Source: Psychrobacter sp. AH5 (GTDB lineage Bacteria > Pseudomonadota > Gammaproteobacteria > Pseudomonadales > Moraxellaceae). Taken from it: DNA of 64,000 nucleotides. The first letter of the stretch is position 1. Each line of letters starts with the position of its first letter. Both the position numbers and the translations under genes were made by a program. Shown here piece by piece: positions 8,846-17,461 of the stretch. The stretch is taken from positions 620,001 through 684,000 of the forward strand of contig NZ_JAMBMT010000001.1 of assembly GCF_040371085.1 (NCBI RefSeq), given 5' to 3'. The notes under the pieces were generated by a model that did not search any database, had not been told where the DNA came from, and was given only the letters and a program-made list of their open reading frames with translations.

Positions 8846-9454
8846 TTACGCATGCGGAGCGATAGCGGGCATCAAGTCATGGAAAGTTCGACCAGAGGCG
8901 GTTTCACCAATAGCATGCATCTTCCATTCATCGTTATGACGATAGACTTTTGCCATCACCATAGCGGTATGACCCCCTTGCGCCGATAAGTTATAACGTG
9001 CCACCTCTGAGTTGTTTTGTGCATTAACGATACGGCAAAAAGCATTCTCTACTGTCTCAAAAGTCTGACCGGTAAAGCTGTTTACGGTAAATACTAAAGA
9101 GGTCACATTAGCTGGAATTTTTGATAGATCGACATTGATCACTTCATCATCGCCATCTCCAGCGCCCGTACGATTATCACCGGTATGCAAAATGCTGCCG
9201 TCTTTTGATTGCAATTGACCAAACCAAATAGCATCGACCGCTTGCTTATTACTATCGAACATAATGCATGAGGCATCTAGATCAATAGTGTCGCCACCGC
9301 TACCACCGCCAAATAATTTACCCAAAAATCCGCCTTTTTGTGCTTGCGGGCTTTGGGCGACATCCCAACCTAGGCCAAGTTTAACCTGAGTCAGAGTGCC
9401 GCCTGCTTCTTTGCTTAAGGATATTTTCTGTCCCTTTTGTAGACTAACTGCCAT
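8846..9454 (-). CDS. TerD-domain protein, TerZ/TerX type
   Basis: A 202-aa single TerD-domain protein. It starts MAVSLQKGQKISL and has the conserved TerD calcium-site block [15 protein letters not shown]. Its tail, KMHAIGETASGRTFHDLMP, differs from TerD/TerE, which end KFRAVGQG, and places it in the TerZ/TerX branch. An insertion QKGGFLGKLFGGGSGG before IDLDASC matches the position and style of the insertion in domain 2 of TerA. I leave the symbol open because TerZ and TerX cannot be separated with confidence by eye. It is the third gene of a minus-strand series TerE, AIM24, TerZ/X; AAGGAT precedes the ATG. Confidence 0.87.
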   Translation of the reverse strand: MAVSLQKGQKISLSKEAGGTLTQVKLGLGWDVAQSPQAQKGGFLGKLFGGGSGGDTIDLDASCIMFDSNKQAVDAIWFGQLQSKDGSILHTGDNRTGAGDGDDEVINVDLSKIPANVTSLVFTVNSFTGQTFETVENAFCRIVNAQNNSEVARYNLSAQGGHTAMVMAKVYRHNDEWKMHAIGETASGRTFHDLMPAIAPHA

Positions 9455-9586
9455 AATATAATCCTTATCGTAGTTGAGAGTGTAATAGTTATAAATAATC
9501 TAAAAGTTTAATTTTTATATTAAAATATGACTAATAATTTAGGTTTACTGTTTTTCGACTATAAAATATTTTTTATAAAGAGTCTT

Positions 9587-10339
9587 TTATAAAATATTAT
9601 CCAAAAAACCACCACTTCCGCCGCGGCCACCTGAATTACTGCCTAATATACTTTGCAGCCAGCCTTGATAGCTATCCCGGTTACGCGAACAAATAATCAC
9701 TTTACCGCTGCCTGAGAAGTTAAGCACCATACCTTCGCCGCTAGTCACTGAGTTGATAATATTACTCATAATGCCTTTTTTCTTACTAGTAGAGACTGAT
9801 AATTTATAATCAAGATTGGAGTCCCAGCAGACCACATGACCGTTATCGATGACCACATCTTTACCAGGCTCAACATCAATTTCAAATAAGGAGCCAAAGC
9901 CTGAGACGACTACCTGACCTTTGCCTTGAGTCTGCATCACCATAAAGCCGCCGGTATCACCAAATACCGCGCCGCCTAGGTTACGCTGAATCTTCGCTCT
10001 AATATCGACATCTTTTTGGGCTGCGACAAAAGCGCCATCGCTTAAGGTGTATTGCTGAGCGCCTACATCAAGTATTTGCATATCGCCATCGAGGGTAGGG
10101 GCAAGTAGACAATCGCCTTCACCGCCCGTCGCTTCGATCTGCTGCTGAAATAGCGACTCATCATTAGCAAAGCGGCGCATTAAGGATTGCATCAGGCCAC
10201 CTTGCAGTTTGCCTTTTAGCTCAAGGTTTGACTCCATCATTACCATGGCATTGGCTTCACAATAGATAGAATCGCCTTTTTTGAGATTGCAGTGCAAAAA
10301 AGGTTCGATAGTGCCGATTAAACTAAAAGTCGCTGCCAT
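9587..10339 (-). CDS. AIM24-family (TIGR00266-type) protein
   Basis: A 250-aa protein of the AIM24/TIGR00266 family, a beta-rich fold of unknown biochemical role. Features include CEANAMVMME, GDCLLAPTLDGDMQ, the repeated glycine-rich FGDTGGFMVMQTQGKG and VVSGFGSLFEI strands, and DNGHVVCWDSNL. The C-terminus is Gly/Ser-rich and ends in the hydrophobic FLDNIL. AIM24 proteins are frequent ter-cluster neighbours. It lies between the TerE-type and TerZ-type genes on the same strand (166 and 132 bp gaps), and AAGGA precedes its ATG. It may form a membrane-associated assembly with Ter proteins (inference). Confidence 0.85.
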   Translation of the reverse strand: MAATFSLIGTIEPFLHCNLKKGDSIYCEANAMVMMESNLELKGKLQGGLMQSLMRRFANDESLFQQQIEATGGEGDCLLAPTLDGDMQILDVGAQQYTLSDGAFVAAQKDVDIRAKIQRNLGGAVFGDTGGFMVMQTQGKGQVVVSGFGSLFEIDVEPGKDVVIDNGHVVCWDSNLDYKLSVSTSKKKGIMSNIINSVTSGEGMVLNFSGSGKVIICSRNRDSYQGWLQSILGSNSGGRGGSGGFLDNIL

Positions 10340-10505
10340 AATAAATAAATCCTTACATCGATATTTTGATTAATAGTCTTACTTTTAATGGGAGTAGTGA
10401 TAAGTAGGGAAAAACGCTTGATGGATAAAATTAAAGCTAGCAAACACGGTGAATAATCGCACTTGATAGCTTTAATAAATGATGCTTTTGACTGGTTATT
10501 TAGGC

Positions 10506-11081
10506 TTAGACATTGACACCATAAGAAGAGGCTAATGGACCTAGACCACCGCTGAATCCTTGACCTACTGCACGGAATTTCCAGTCGCCACTGTGACGAT
10601 ATAGCTCACCAAAGATCATAGCGGTCTCAGTGCTACCGTCTTCTGATAAGTCGTAACGAGCGATTTCGCTGTTGCCATTATCATTGACAATACGGATGTA
10701 AGCGTCGCCTACTTGACCAAAGTTTTGATTACGTGCCTGACCTTCATAAATAATGGCACAAACCGCTACTTTGCTAACATCCGCTGGAAGGCTAGCAAGA
10801 TTGATTTTGATTTTTTCATCATCGCCGTCACCTTCGCCCGTACGGTTATCACCGGTGTGCTCAACTGCGCCGTTGTCAGACTTTAAATTGTTAAAGAAAA
10901 TAAAGTCTTGATCGTTACGTACTTTACCGCCTTCATTAACCAAAAAAGCAATAGCATCCAAATCAAACTCTTGGCCGTCAGTAGCACGAGGATCCCAACC
11001 AAGACCAACAGTAATGTTAGTCAAGCCTGGAGCTTCTTTTGATAAGTTTACGTTGCCGCCTTTCGTTAAGCTAATAGCCAT
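10506..11081 (-). CDS. terE: Tellurium resistance protein TerE-like (TerD domain)
   Basis: A 191-aa single TerD-domain protein. It starts [16 protein letters not shown] and contains [31 protein letters not shown] (calcium-site acidic loop), NQNFGQV and [18 protein letters not shown], ending YGVNV. The [20 protein letters not shown] ending resembles TerE; the paralogue at 13494 ends like TerD. The ATG at 11081 has AAAGGA at 11088-11093. It heads a minus-strand series TerE, AIM24, TerZ/X and is divergent from yhhQ. Confidence 0.88.
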   Translation of the reverse strand: MAISLTKGGNVNLSKEAPGLTNITVGLGWDPRATDGQEFDLDAIAFLVNEGGKVRNDQDFIFFNNLKSDNGAVEHTGDNRTGEGDGDDEKIKINLASLPADVSKVAVCAIIYEGQARNQNFGQVGDAYIRIVNDNGNSEIARYDLSEDGSTETAMIFGELYRHSGDWKFRAVGQGFSGGLGPLASSYGVNV

Positions 11082-11327
11082 AAAATTGTCCTTTGATTTA
11101 TTGATAAATGATTAGTTAGGATAATTGCTAACCGTAGACTATGTCCTGTCTATCGTTAAGTTTTACTATACTAAGCAGCTAAGCACTAAGCAAGTCGTAT
11201 TTTGTGGCTAACTGTTTAGAGATGTGTTTTAAAAGTATCTGTAATGGCCTCTACAAAAACTGGCTACAAAAAAGTGAATATAGCTATAATGTCAGATCTG
11301 CTATCTAAGGTTTTTATCCAAACCATT

Positions 11328-11357
11328 TTGGCTTTTGTAAGTGTTTTGCTTTATAAT
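11328..11357 (+). promoter_or_regulatory. Sigma-70-type promoter for yhhQ
   Basis: A -35 box TTGGCT (11328-11333), an 18-bp spacer and a consensus -10 TATAAT (11352-11357). The predicted start near 11364 falls immediately before the preQ1 aptamer, giving a leader of about 42 nt. Confidence 0.7.
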
Positions 11358-11365
11358 ATGCGCGC

Positions 11366-11399
11366 TCAGGTTCCCTCAACCCTGATTTAAAAAAAGGAC
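11366..11399 (+). promoter_or_regulatory. preQ1-I riboswitch (translational type)
   Basis: The RNA folds with P1 arms UCAGG (11366-11370) and CCUGA (11381-11385), a 10-nt loop ending CAAC, and a UUUAAAAAAAGGAC tail. Length (34 nt), loop size, loop ending in AAC and A-rich tail running into GG match class I preQ1 aptamers such as that of Thermoanaerobacter tengcongensis. The AAGGA of the tail is also the Shine-Dalgarno for yhhQ (ATG at 11406), so ligand-stabilised pseudoknot formation would hide the ribosome binding site. Linkage to a queuosine-precursor transporter supports the call. Confidence 0.88.
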
Positions 11400-11405
11400 T
11401 CTTCT

Positions 11406-12065
11406 ATGAGCATTAGTACTACCTTGATTACACCTATCCCATCCATTCGTTATAGCCGCGCTTTATTTTGGCTGGCGAGTCTACATATTTTTATTATCGC
11501 TATCAGTAACTACTTGGTGCAAATACCCGTAGCAGTATTTGGCTTTATCACCACTTGGGGCTCCATAACCTTCCCCTTTATCTTCTTAATTACTGATTTG
11601 ACCGTGCGTATCTTTGGTCAGCAGTTAGCTAGAAGAATCATATTTTTTGCGATGTTGCCAGCGCTGGCAATCTCTTATTACTTCTCAGTGGTGTTTGCAA
11701 AAGGGCAGTTTGTCGGTCACGAGCATCTGCTGGATTTTAATTTATTTGTCTTTCGTATTGTCCTAGCGAGCTTCAGCGCTTATGTCATTGGCCAGCTATT
11801 AGATATTCAGGTATTTAATAAACTGCGTCAGCTCAAAACTTGGTGGATTGCCCCCTTAGCCTCAACGCTTATCGGTAATCTGGTGGATAGTTTTTGCTTT
11901 TTTGCCATTGCCTTTTACAAAAGCCCAGATGCTTTTATGGCAGCAAACTGGATAGAGATTGGCAGCGTAGATTACCTGTTTAAGATGATAATGGGCGTGT
12001 TGATTTTCTTACCGCTGTATGGGGTGATATTAGCAAAACTGCAAAAGATGCTAGCAGGGAAGTAG
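11406..12065 (+). CDS. yhhQ: YhhQ-family 7-cyano-7-deazaguanine (preQ0/preQ1) transporter
   Basis: A 219-aa inner-membrane protein with about six hydrophobic segments, of usual YhhQ (VUT) length. Diagnostic stretches are ITFPFIFLITDLTVRIFGQ, IVLASFSAYVIGQLLDI, and STLIGNLVDSFCFFAIAF with GNLVDS. It imports queuosine precursors for the tRNA modification pathway. It sits directly behind a preQ1-I riboswitch, so it is expected to be shut down when preQ1 is plentiful. It interrupts the ter locus between terE and the DUF475 gene, both on the opposite strand. queC, about 15 kb away, completes a synthesis-plus-salvage picture. Confidence 0.9.
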   Translation: MSISTTLITPIPSIRYSRALFWLASLHIFIIAISNYLVQIPVAVFGFITTWGSITFPFIFLITDLTVRIFGQQLARRIIFFAMLPALAISYYFSVVFAKGQFVGHEHLLDFNLFVFRIVLASFSAYVIGQLLDIQVFNKLRQLKTWWIAPLASTLIGNLVDSFCFFAIAFYKSPDAFMAANWIEIGSVDYLFKMIMGVLIFLPLYGVILAKLQKMLAGK

Positions 12066-12112
12066 AGCGTATATATTAGATTACTTGTCCTTCTAAAATA
12101 ATAGACATAAAA

Positions 12113-12144
12113 AAGGGCTATAACGAATCATCGTTATAGCCCTT
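12113..12144. terminator. Bidirectional terminator between yhhQ and DUF475 gene
   Basis: Perfect 14-bp stem (12113-12126 / 12131-12144) with an ATCA loop, flanked by an A run on the left and T's in the stem base on the right. It separates two convergent genes. Confidence 0.85.
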
Positions 12145-12166
12145 TACTGTTTGTCATAACCTCAAA

Positions 12167-13267
12167 CTAATCTAGTTGCTTGGTTTTGAGCTGTGTTTCT
12201 GAGTCAGGATTGGCTAGGGCTTCTGCTTTACGATACTTTAATGAACCCCACAAAGCCAAACCAATAAAGGCAATACCGATAAGACCGGTGATCAGCTCTG
12301 GTACATGGAACTTAACCGAGAGCAGCATAATAACCGCTAGCGCACCGATAGCATAATGCGCGCCGTGTTCAAGGTAGATGAACTCATCAAGCGTGCCTTT
12401 ATCGACTAAGAAGATCGTCATTGAACGCACGAACATCGCACCGATAGCTAGACCTAACATAATGACGATAACATCATTGGTAATCGCGAATGCACCGATA
12501 ACGCCATCGAAACTAAAGGAGGCATCGAGCACTTCTAAATATAAGAAACCGATGATACCGCCGCGCAAAATGGCGCTAGTAACCTCACCGGTGCTATTGC
12601 CGTCTTCATCTAGCTCTTCTTCCAAATCGCCCTCTAACAAGCCTGAGATGACTTGCACGCCAAGATACACTAAGATACCCCAAACGCCAGCGATAAGGAC
12701 TGCTGCCGCTTGCGCTTCATTAGCAAAGGAGACGGCGATCATCAATACAATCAGTGCTATAAAGACGCTCATAGCATCGACTTTGCCAAATTTAGCCAAA
12801 CGGCTCTCAAGCCAATGAAACCAGTGAACGTCTTTATCGTCAAAGACAAAATTTAAGAATACGAGTAATAAGAAAATACCACCAAATGCTGAGATCTCAG
12901 CGTGATGGGCTAATAGCTTGGCTGAGTACTCTGTGGGGTTATTAAGCGCTAAGCGGATAACTTCCATCATGCCAAGATCGGCGGTGACCGCAACAATGAC
13001 AATCGGAAATACGAGGCGCATCCCGAACACGGCGATTAAGATACCAACCGTTAAGAAGATCATCTTCCAAAAGGCGTCCCAACGCTTTAGTACTGAGGCA
13101 TTGACTACCGCATTATCAAAGGATAATGAGATCTCCATTACCGCCAAAATAGCGGTGATAGATAGCGTGGATAACATGCCACTGATCCCACTATGTGAAT
13201 ATCCCCACCAAGCAGCTACGGCCAAAGCAATAGCGGTAAAGATAAAGTCTAAATAAAAATGTCTCAT
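12167..13267 (-). CDS. DUF475 (TerC-like) integral membrane protein
   Basis: A 366-aa membrane protein with roughly nine hydrophobic segments. Duplicated acidic membrane motifs, MEISLSFDNAVV (about residues 44-55) and VLDASFSFDGVIGAF in the second half, resemble the paired metal-site motifs of TerC/LysE-superfamily proteins. A charged EGDLEEELDEDGN cytoplasmic loop separates the halves. DUF475 proteins are recurrent ter-cluster partners. As no classical terC is in this window, this protein may fill the membrane-anchor or metal-transport role (inference). It is 226 bp downstream of terD, from which it is separated by a terminator. Confidence 0.87.
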   Translation of the reverse strand: MRHFYLDFIFTAIALAVAAWWGYSHSGISGMLSTLSITAILAVMEISLSFDNAVVNASVLKRWDAFWKMIFLTVGILIAVFGMRLVFPIVIVAVTADLGMMEVIRLALNNPTEYSAKLLAHHAEISAFGGIFLLLVFLNFVFDDKDVHWFHWLESRLAKFGKVDAMSVFIALIVLMIAVSFANEAQAAAVLIAGVWGILVYLGVQVISGLLEGDLEEELDEDGNSTGEVTSAILRGGIIGFLYLEVLDASFSFDGVIGAFAITNDVIVIMLGLAIGAMFVRSMTIFLVDKGTLDEFIYLEHGAHYAIGALAVIMLLSVKFHVPELITGLIGIAFIGLALWGSLKYRKAEALANPDSETQLKTKQLD

Positions 13268-13357
13268 GACATGTCCTGTCTAATGGCATAAAGTAATGCT
13301 GAGTTAATTTGGTCTAATAAAGATAAATGCAAACATTGTAAAAAACTAATACATGCT

Positions 13358-13387
13358 CAAAAAAGCAGCTATAAGTAGCTGCCTTTT
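13358..13387 (-). terminator. Intrinsic terminator of terD
   Basis: On minus: stem GCAGCTA/TAGCTGC (13365-13371 / 13376-13382) with a 4-nt loop followed by six T's. It lies 106 bp past the terD stop and upstream of the DUF475 gene, making DUF475 a separate unit. Confidence 0.8.
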
Positions 13388-13493
13388 TGGGGACGAAAAT
13401 TAACAGAAACATAAAGCATTTTTAATCGTTTAGCTATATAAAACTGTAGTATTTTGCAACTAATTGTACTTCGCCACTAATGATACTTTGCGA

Positions 13494-14069
13494 TTAGATA
13501 TCAACACCATATTGATGACACATCGCTTGTAGGCCACCTGAGTAGCCTTGACCTACCGCCCGAAACTTCCACTCATTGTTATGGCGATAGACCTCACCGA
13601 ACACCATAGCAGTCTCGACTGAATAATCCTCTGCCAGATCAAAGCGTACGACTTCGGTACCAGACTCTTCGTTAACGACGCGAATAAAAGCGTTAGCCAC
13701 TTGACCGAAGTTTTGGCTACGAGCAGCAGCATCATGAATAGTGACAGTGACGACGATTTTATCGACATCGCTTGGCACTTGGCTTAGATTGACTTTAATT
13801 ACTTCATCATCGCCGTCCCCTTCGCCAGTACGGTTATCACCGGTGTGTTCAACTGCGCCATTATCAGATTTTAGCTGATTATAGAAGATAAAATCGTGAT
13901 CGCCGCGCACTTTGCCGGCGTTACTTAATAAAAAAACACTAGCATCCAAATCAAACTCAGCACCAGAGGTGGCGCGCTCATCCCAGCCTAGACCGATAAG
14001 CAGTTTATTTAAGTTTGGGTCCGTTTTAGTTAGCGATAAATTACCGCCTTTATTTAATGATAAAGCCAT
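13494..14069 (-). CDS. terD: Tellurium resistance protein TerD
   Basis: A 191-aa single TerD-domain protein. I start it at the ATG at 14069 (AAGGAT at good spacing, family start [13 protein letters not shown]) rather than the in-frame codon at 14117, which adds 16 non-homologous residues. Motifs are [63 protein letters not shown] and [14 protein letters not shown]. The ending [11 protein letters not shown] is TerD-like. It is the upstream-most minus-strand ter gene of the window and is transcribed alone to its own terminator. Confidence 0.9.
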   Translation of the reverse strand: MALSLNKGGNLSLTKTDPNLNKLLIGLGWDERATSGAEFDLDASVFLLSNAGKVRGDHDFIFYNQLKSDNGAVEHTGDNRTGEGDGDDEVIKVNLSQVPSDVDKIVVTVTIHDAAARSQNFGQVANAFIRVVNEESGTEVVRFDLAEDYSVETAMVFGEVYRHNNEWKFRAVGQGYSGGLQAMCHQYGVDI

Positions 14070-14179
14070 GGATAGATCCTTTTTATTAGGTTGATTTTTA
14101 TAGTTAAAAGTTTGCAATCAATAGAGTGTAAATGATAACTGTAATTGCTGCTAAATGATGTTCTATCATAACAACAAAA

Positions 14180-14209
14180 AATGACCCAATCAAAGCGGAT
14201 CGGGTCATT
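14180..14209 (-). terminator. Intrinsic terminator of rlmKL
   Basis: Arms AATGACCC (14180-14187) and GGGTCATT (14202-14209); reading on minus, the stem is followed by a TTTTTTGTTGT tail. It lies just beyond the rlmKL stop. Confidence 0.8.
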
Positions 14210-14247
14210 GTTGTAAAGCTTATTGTTGCTTTATTATTAAATAAAAA

Positions 14248-16557
14248 TCAGCGATGGCGAATCTCAAAGCTTTGATGGATAGGCTTTTTGATATTGAAGT
14301 CAAAACCTATGGTCTGAGGGGTAATATCAGTGATATTGTAGCGCTCCATCAACTGCTCATCGAGCTCAAAACGGCTAAAGTTATTGGAGAAATAGAGCAC
14401 GCCATCGGAGGTTAAGCGGTTCATAGCGCGATTGATTAAAGCGGCGTGATCGCGCTGCACATCAAAGGTGCCCTGAAACTTTTTGGAATTTGAGAAGGTT
14501 GGTGGATCAATAAAAATAATATCAAATTGTTCAGTATTATCTTTTATCCATTCAAAGATATCGGCGGCGACAAATTGGTAATTATTGCGACTAATATCAA
14601 GGCCATTTAATACAAAGTTTTGTTTGCCCCAATTAAGATAGTTTTGTGATAAATCGACGCTCGTGACCTTTTTGGCACCAGCTAAAGCGGCATGGACGCT
14701 AGCGGTACAAGTATAAGCAAAAAGGTTTAGCACCGATTTGCCTTCACTATTACGCTTGATACGCGCGCGCATATTACGGTGATCGATAAACAGCCCTGTA
14801 TCAAGATAGTCGGTAAAGTTGACATAAAAGTAAGCGCCATCTTCACGGGCGATATAGAACTTGCCTTTTTTATCTGAACTACCTTGTTTGCTATATTGCT
14901 CATTACCTGACTGACGCGCGCGAGTCTTGATAAATACTTGCTCGCGGTTGATGCCTAATACTTCACGAATACCCATAAGGGCCAGATTAAAGCGTTTTTT
15001 GGCAGTCTCAGGCGGAATGGTTTTTGGCGGTGCATACTCTTGCACATGCACGTAGTCGCCATATAGATCAACTGCCACTTTAAAGTCAGGTAAATCAGCA
15101 TCATAGACGCGGATATTACTGACCTTTTCTTTGTTCGCCTGTTTTCTGAGTTTCCCCAAATTCTTTTGTAGACGATTGATAAAGTCTTGGCCTTCCTCCA
15201 CGTTGATCTCGCGCTTCTCAAAGCGGCTAACTAGGCTACCTGTCTGTCCTGCAATGAGCTGACCGTAACGGAAATAAACGGTTATCGCGCCATTGTGGCA
15301 GCGCAGCGTTTTTGGCTCTTTAATAGGCAAGATATCAACTTGCTCAACGTTTGCTGCCAAGATACCAAGCATCGGCTCGATACCGCTACCGGCAAAGCTG
15401 TCTTGAATGATAAGTCCTAACGCCTGATAAAGCGGACGAATATAATCCTCATCGCCCAGACGCTCACCATAAGGCGGGTTGGTGATGATTAGCGGATTAG
15501 TTAAGCGGCCATCTTTAACCATCGGCTGTAAAGTGTCATTCAATTTACTAAGCGCGCGGGTCTCAAGATCAATCAGTGGTAATAACTCTTGCAAACCTGC
15601 GGCAATTAGGTTTTTCTCTGTGGCCAAAATAGCGCCGCTATCGGCATCAAAACCAAGTATCAGCGGCAAAGTATCAGGCTGCTCAAGCGCGATGGCTAGC
15701 GCTTCGCGAAAACGGGTCTGCGCCTCATCTATCATCGCAAGCCACAGCGTCTCATCATGATGCTGCCACTGATAAAAGCCAAATTGATTGGCGGCTTTAT
15801 CAATACCGACGGCATAATCTAAATGCATCAGCAGGCCTTCAATAATAAAAGTACCGGAGCCGCACATCGGGTCAATCAAGGCATTATACAAAGGCGCGTT
15901 ATTAGCCGCATTTTTTAGATGCCAACCTGAGCTATAGAGTAGGGCTGCGGCTAGGTTCTCTTTTAATGGGGCATCGGTCATCGCCACGCGGTAGCCACGG
16001 CGATGCAAACTTGTACCGGATAGATCTAAATATAACTCGGCCTGCTTATCATTAACTGTCGCAAAAATAGCAAAATCTGGGTTTTTACTATCGACATTAG
16101 GACGGCTCTCAAAAGCTTCATTAAAGGTATCGGCAATCGCATCTTTGATACGTAGCATCGCAAACTGCTGACTAACAGCGACTCGTTTATCCACTGACAA
16201 GCGAATAGCAAAGGTTTGCTCAAGATCGAATTGCTCCGTCCAGTTAATGGACTTCGCGAGGCCATAAAGCTGCTCTGCTACATCATAGTCGATGTTGATG
16301 TTTTTGCGCTTAATGAGCATAAGTACTCTAGAAGCTACTCGTGACCACAAACAGATCGTATATAAATCGCGCAAGCTAGCGCGAACCGTGAGTCGCCCGG
16401 TACTCTTGATATCACTAGCGATACCGAAGCTGGTCAGCTCAGTCTGTAGTGGTAGCTCTAAACCATCAGCACAAGTGATAACAAGATCGAGCGACAATTC
16501 GTTTGAGGCGGCTGGCGAGGTGGTTTGTGGCGAGGCGGGTAGGGTTACTTCGGTCAT
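14248..16557 (-). CDS. rlmL: Bifunctional 23S rRNA methyltransferase RlmK/RlmL
   Basis: A 769-aa two-enzyme fusion. The N-terminal THUMP domain is followed by the RlmL methyltransferase (m2G2445) with LIDPMCGSGTFIIEG as SAM motif and ITNPPYGERLGDE as catalytic NPPY. The C-terminal RlmK part (m7G2069) has VLNLFAYTCTASVHAA as SAM motif and FIDPPTFSN. Gammaproteobacterial proteins have the same fused layout, about 700 aa; the extra length is spread over linkers. CAGG precedes the ATG at 16557. It is transcribed alone. The two activities modify 23S rRNA in the peptidyl-transferase region. Confidence 0.95.
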   Translation of the reverse strand: MTEVTLPASPQTTSPAASNELSLDLVITCADGLELPLQTELTSFGIASDIKSTGRLTVRASLRDLYTICLWSRVASRVLMLIKRKNINIDYDVAEQLYGLAKSINWTEQFDLEQTFAIRLSVDKRVAVSQQFAMLRIKDAIADTFNEAFESRPNVDSKNPDFAIFATVNDKQAELYLDLSGTSLHRRGYRVAMTDAPLKENLAAALLYSSGWHLKNAANNAPLYNALIDPMCGSGTFIIEGLLMHLDYAVGIDKAANQFGFYQWQHHDETLWLAMIDEAQTRFREALAIALEQPDTLPLILGFDADSGAILATEKNLIAAGLQELLPLIDLETRALSKLNDTLQPMVKDGRLTNPLIITNPPYGERLGDEDYIRPLYQALGLIIQDSFAGSGIEPMLGILAANVEQVDILPIKEPKTLRCHNGAITVYFRYGQLIAGQTGSLVSRFEKREINVEEGQDFINRLQKNLGKLRKQANKEKVSNIRVYDADLPDFKVAVDLYGDYVHVQEYAPPKTIPPETAKKRFNLALMGIREVLGINREQVFIKTRARQSGNEQYSKQGSSDKKGKFYIAREDGAYFYVNFTDYLDTGLFIDHRNMRARIKRNSEGKSVLNLFAYTCTASVHAALAGAKKVTSVDLSQNYLNWGKQNFVLNGLDISRNNYQFVAADIFEWIKDNTEQFDIIFIDPPTFSNSKKFQGTFDVQRDHAALINRAMNRLTSDGVLYFSNNFSRFELDEQLMERYNITDITPQTIGFDFNIKKPIHQSFEIRHR

Positions 16558-16777
16558 ACGGATACCTGTTGCAAAAAGAGCGAATCAGAGAATAAAAGAG
16601 GTTTTATTTAGCCGGCAATTTTAGCACAATTCAGTTGGCTAAGGTTTAAAGCCATAGGGTTAAATAAGTTAGCCGCCCAAAAGTAACGAAGCTAACAGTA
16701 ATATTAAGTAAATTTTAAGAAAGTATTGCCAAATACTTGTTAATTTGTCTCTATTAATTCTAAATAAGAGGGATTAT

Positions 16778-16795
16778 ATGCTTTATACTAAATAA
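16778..16795 (+). other. Five-codon minicistron abutting the response-regulator start
   Basis: ATG CTT TAT ACT AAA TAA (MLYTK) has AGAGGGA (16767-16773) at ideal spacing, and its stop is directly followed by the ATG of the regulator at 16796. The regulator lacks its own close Shine-Dalgarno. Translation of the minicistron could therefore bring ribosomes to the regulator start. The arrangement is visible; the function is inference. Confidence 0.4.
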
Positions 16796-17422
16796 ATGAA
16801 GACGCTAACCACATTAATCGTAGCTGATGACCATCCTATATTTTTGGAAGGCTTAATCATGCTGTTTGAGCGCTTAGAGTGTTTTGAGTTATTGGCTAGC
16901 GCGACGGATGGCGATCAAGCATTAGCCATGATTGAGCAATATCAGCCTAATATTGCGCTTATTGATTTATCGATGACAGGCGTCTCGATAGAGCACATGA
17001 TTGAGCACCTTAAACAAAACAGCTTTGATACTAAATTGATCGTGCTGACAATGCTAAAAGATAGCTATAGAGCACAGCAGCTGCTTAGTTTAGGATTAGC
17101 AGGTTATGTATTAAAAGACATGGCATTTGAGGATTTGATTACCTCTATTGAACAAGTGCTTTTGAATAAAAGCTTTATATCACCGTCCTTAATTTGTGAA
17201 GAGGTATCCCTAGTAGTTATTCCCTGCCTGACGGAGCGAGAGCTTGAAGTGCTAACCTGTGTTGCAAGCGGTGATAGCAATAAGCAAATCGCTCGTAAAT
17301 TAGGAATCTCTCAGCGTACTGTCTGCTTTCATATGACCAATTGTTTTATAAAAACAGACGCTAGCAATCGTACAGAAGCTATCGTCAAAGCCGTAAGTTA
17401 TGGCTTGATAGATATAGTTTGA
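16796..17422 (+). CDS. NarL/FixJ-type response regulator
   Basis: A 208-aa regulator. The receiver domain has the acidic pair D11/D12, phospho-acceptor D57 (IALIDLS), T85 and K107 (VLKDM). The C-terminal LuxR-type helix-turn-helix has LTERELEVLTCVASGDSNKQIARKL and SQRTVCFHM. It regulates transcription after phosphorylation by a HisKA_3-type kinase; the obvious partner is the kinase encoded convergently 39 bp away. No good Shine-Dalgarno is positioned for the ATG, but a minicistron stop touches it. Targets are unknown; the adjacent secreted-protein genes are candidates. Confidence 0.9.
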   Translation: MKTLTTLIVADDHPIFLEGLIMLFERLECFELLASATDGDQALAMIEQYQPNIALIDLSMTGVSIEHMIEHLKQNSFDTKLIVLTMLKDSYRAQQLLSLGLAGYVLKDMAFEDLITSIEQVLLNKSFISPSLICEEVSLVVIPCLTERELEVLTCVASGDSNKQIARKLGISQRTVCFHMTNCFIKTDASNRTEAIVKAVSYGLIDIV

Positions 17423-17461
17423 TAGTTAGATAGCTAACAGCATTTATTTAATGATAAGTTA

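Noticed and set aside
12378..12818. 146-aa open frame antisense to the DUF475 gene
   Set aside because: Composition is an antisense shadow of a membrane-protein gene; no ribosome binding site or known family.
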